This document shows positions 62,418-64,000 of a stretch of DNA of 64,000 bases, in pieces (the stretch's first letter is position 1; each line of letters begins with the position of its first letter). Where the stretch lies: the NCBI RefSeq assembly GCF_900635455.1, contig NZ_LR134116.1, forward strand, positions 2,294,001 to 2,358,000, read 5' to 3'. This stretch comes from Yersinia intermedia (GTDB lineage: Bacteria; Pseudomonadota; Gammaproteobacteria; Enterobacterales; Enterobacteriaceae). The notes below the pieces were generated by a model. That model saw only the letters and a program-made list of their open reading frames with translations, was not told where the DNA came from and made no database searches. Both the position numbers and the translations under genes were made by a program.

Positions 62418-63716
62418 GTGACCACCTCTTTGCGCACTACGTCCACCGTAGCGCCGACATCCGCAGCAAATGATGATGCAACTTCGTTAGCTCCGCCCCC
62501 CGAAGTTACACGTTTAACTAAACGACCATATATTCAACGTGGTACACCCGAATTTATCCGTGTGACTCTGGCTTTCTTTTCAGCAGGATTAGCTACATTC
62601 GCCCTGCTCTATTGTGTACAACCCATCCTGCCACTGTTATCTCAAGACTTTAATATCTCACCTGCGGGCAGCAGCTTATCGCTTTCTGTCGCCACTGGGA
62701 TGTTGGCGTTCGGCCTGATGTTTACTGGCCCACTTTCCGATGCCATTGGACGTAAGTCGGTTATGGTCGTTGCGCTAATGCTGGCGGCTATCTGTACTTT
62801 AATTTGTGCCTTTATGACCAGTTGGCAAGGGATTTTGTTGATGCGGGCATTGATTGGTCTGTCCTTAAGCGGCGTTGCCGCCGTGGCTATGACCTATCTC
62901 AGTGAGGAGATTCACCCGAGTTTTGTCGCACTCTCCATGGGCTTGTATATCAGCGGTAACTCCATCGGAGGGATGAGTGGCCGCCTGGTTACGGGCGTGC
63001 TGAGTGACTTCTTTTCCTGGCGTATTGCACTGGCAGTTATTGGCTTATTCGCTTTAGCTGCCGCCTGTATGTTTTGGCGAATTCTTCCGCCGTCTAAACA
63101 TTTCCGGCCAACATTATTACGGCCAAGAACGCTGGTGATCAATTTCAAGTTACACTGGCGTGATCCCGGTTTGCCACTGCTGTTTGCCGAAGGCTTTTTG
63201 ATTATGGGCAGCTTTGTCACCTTATTTAATTACATTGGATATCGTTTGCTGGCTCAGCCTTATTATATGAGCCAGGCGGTGGTGGGGTTATTATCAATCG
63301 TCTATCTAACGGGTTCTTATAGTTCACCGAAAGCAGGTTCGCTCACCAGCCGATATGGTCGTGGGCCAGTATTATTAGCCTCAATATGCATGATGCTGAT
63401 GGGTGTTATTATTACCAGCTTTACCCCTGTGATTACGATTTTGTTCGGCATGATGATATTTACTGCTGGCTTCTTTGCCGCCCACTCAGTTGCCAGTAGC
63501 TGGATTGGTCGCCGCGCTCGACGCGCGAAAGCGCAAGCCTCATCGCTCTATCTATTTTGCTACTACGCTGGTTCTAGCGTGGCGGGAACATTAGGCGGCA
63601 TCTTCTGGCTTAATTTAGGCTGGACTGGGGTTGTGGTATTTATTACGACACTTCTGCTGTTGGCACTGTATGTTGGGCAACAATTACGTAAGTTGCCAGA
63701 AGCCGCACGAATTTAA
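62418..63716 (+). CDS. ynfM: MFS transporter YnfM
   Basis: Inner-membrane drug/arabinose-exporter-type MFS protein of 432 residues. A long polar N-terminus of about 50 residues precedes 12 helices. Characteristic segments are FALLYCVQPILPLLSQDF and the loop-2 motif GPLSDAIGRKSVM, then YLSEEIHP and SGNSIGGMSGRLVTG. It is the probable target of the divergent ynfL. In E. coli it is followed by asr; here a different small gene follows. Confidence 0.92.
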   Translation: MTTSLRTTSTVAPTSAANDDATSLAPPPEVTRLTKRPYIQRGTPEFIRVTLAFFSAGLATFALLYCVQPILPLLSQDFNISPAGSSLSLSVATGMLAFGLMFTGPLSDAIGRKSVMVVALMLAAICTLICAFMTSWQGILLMRALIGLSLSGVAAVAMTYLSEEIHPSFVALSMGLYISGNSIGGMSGRLVTGVLSDFFSWRIALAVIGLFALAAACMFWRILPPSKHFRPTLLRPRTLVINFKLHWRDPGLPLLFAEGFLIMGSFVTLFNYIGYRLLAQPYYMSQAVVGLLSIVYLTGSYSSPKAGSLTSRYGRGPVLLASICMMLMGVIITSFTPVITILFGMMIFTAGFFAAHSVASSWIGRRARRAKAQASSLYLFCYYAGSSVAGTLGGIFWLNLGWTGVVVFITTLLLLALYVGQQLRKLPEAARI

Positions 63717-63737
63717 TCTTTAATTATCGAAATAAAA

Positions 63738-63776
63738 CCGACAGGATAGCCAAACTATAATTTGACGTCCTGTTGG
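63738..63776 (+). terminator. Hairpin after ynfM
   Basis: CCGACAGGA pairs with TCCTGTTGG (nine pairs, one G-T) around a 21-base loop, 21 bases after the ynfM stop. The U-tract is absent, so this is a weak call. Confidence 0.3.
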
Positions 63777-63905
63777 GTATGTACCTATTATTAATATGAA
63801 ACTTAATACAGAGTTACGATTGGTTAGCGTGTAAATTAAGTACCTAACGTATTTAGGGATTTTTACGAAAATATTTTCTTCATTTATTTGATTTCAGGAG
63901 TTCAT

Positions 63906-64000
63906 ATGGCAAGTCACTTCCTTACTCTTTGGGACATACTGGCGACAACATTTTCAATTTTCTTCTTTATTGCTTACTTACTGATTCTGTTTCAAGTCAT
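63906..64000 (+). CDS. Small membrane protein, N-terminal part (runs off the right edge)
   Basis: The first 31 codons of a gene starting MASHFLTLWDILATTFSIFF and continuing as one hydrophobic helix. A CAGGAG ribosome site precedes the ATG. The beginning resembles Yersinia SHOCT-domain / phospholipase-D-N-like small membrane proteins, but the rest lies beyond the window, so this is a tentative assignment. Confidence 0.55.
   Translation, partial: MASHFLTLWDILATTFSIFFFIAYLLILFQV

Noticed and set aside
1..64000. CRISPR arrays, tRNA genes, rRNA genes, prophage or IS elements
   Set aside because: No regular spaced repeats, cloverleaf genes, integrase or transposase proteins were seen on either strand.

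Overview
The window reads as chromosomal DNA of a Yersinia species (Enterobacterales; probably the Y. enterocolitica/kristensenii/intermedia side, which is an inference). Almost every protein resembles enterobacterial homologues, and two stretches keep E. coli-like gene order: fnr-ogt at the left end and ydfG / ynfA-ynfB-ynfD-clcB-ynfK-mlc-ynfL-ynfM at the right end. I see no rRNA, tRNA, CRISPR array, prophage or intact insertion sequence.

Layout. 1-5.2 kb: fnr (cut by the window edge), ogt, an N-formylglutamate amidohydrolase, a DUF523 protein, SOS-controlled sbmC, and a divergent LysR/short-chain dehydrogenase pair. 5.2-10.4 kb: phoA with a Pho box, then a deoxyribose utilisation operon deoK-deoP-deoX behind two DeoR-type palindromes and a CRP-like site; no regulator gene is present. 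10.4-16.2 kb: a 2-oxoglutarate oxygenase/LysR pair, a TerB-domain membrane protein, yjjG, and a Rid-family protein lacking the catalytic arginine. 16.3-18.6 kb: ilvBN with its valine-rich leader peptide ivbL, attenuator and CRP site. 18.9-26.6 kb: a DUF1460 lipoprotein and the srfABC operon. 26.8-31.7 kb: amn, a LysR regulator with a divergent nitrilase-family amidohydrolase, a 42-residue lipoprotein and apbE. 32-36.7 kb: a locus combining dimethylarginine dimethylaminohydrolase, an amino-acid ABC importer without its own ATPase, an Lrp-type regulator and an AstE/AspA-type zinc hydrolase. 36.7-41 kb: norRVW with three NorR sites and a sigma-54 promoter. 41-48.7 kb: yghU, a coiled-coil J-domain protein, and arsRDABC followed by an ArsN/PAT-like acetyltransferase. 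48.8-52.2 kb: a GNAT/MocR pair and digH (yddW). 52.2-56.3 kb is a disturbed region: gene remnants, a Wzz-family gene, an MFS pseudogene, and a truncated LuxR-type gene flanked by a 57-bp imperfect direct repeat derived from the 3' end of ynfA. 56.3-64 kb: the conserved ynf block and the start of a small membrane protein.

Much of the window is inducible stress and scavenging functions whose control sites can be read directly: FNR, LexA, PhoB (two sites), DeoR/CRP, NorR/sigma-54, the ivbL attenuator, an ArsR-type promoter region and a putative Mlc site. The best candidates for something under-described are the DDAH/ABC/Lrp/AstE locus, the SrfABC set (single-pass membrane protein, actin-fold ATPase and P-loop protein) with an atypical SrfC P-loop, and the repeat-flanked luxR fragment.
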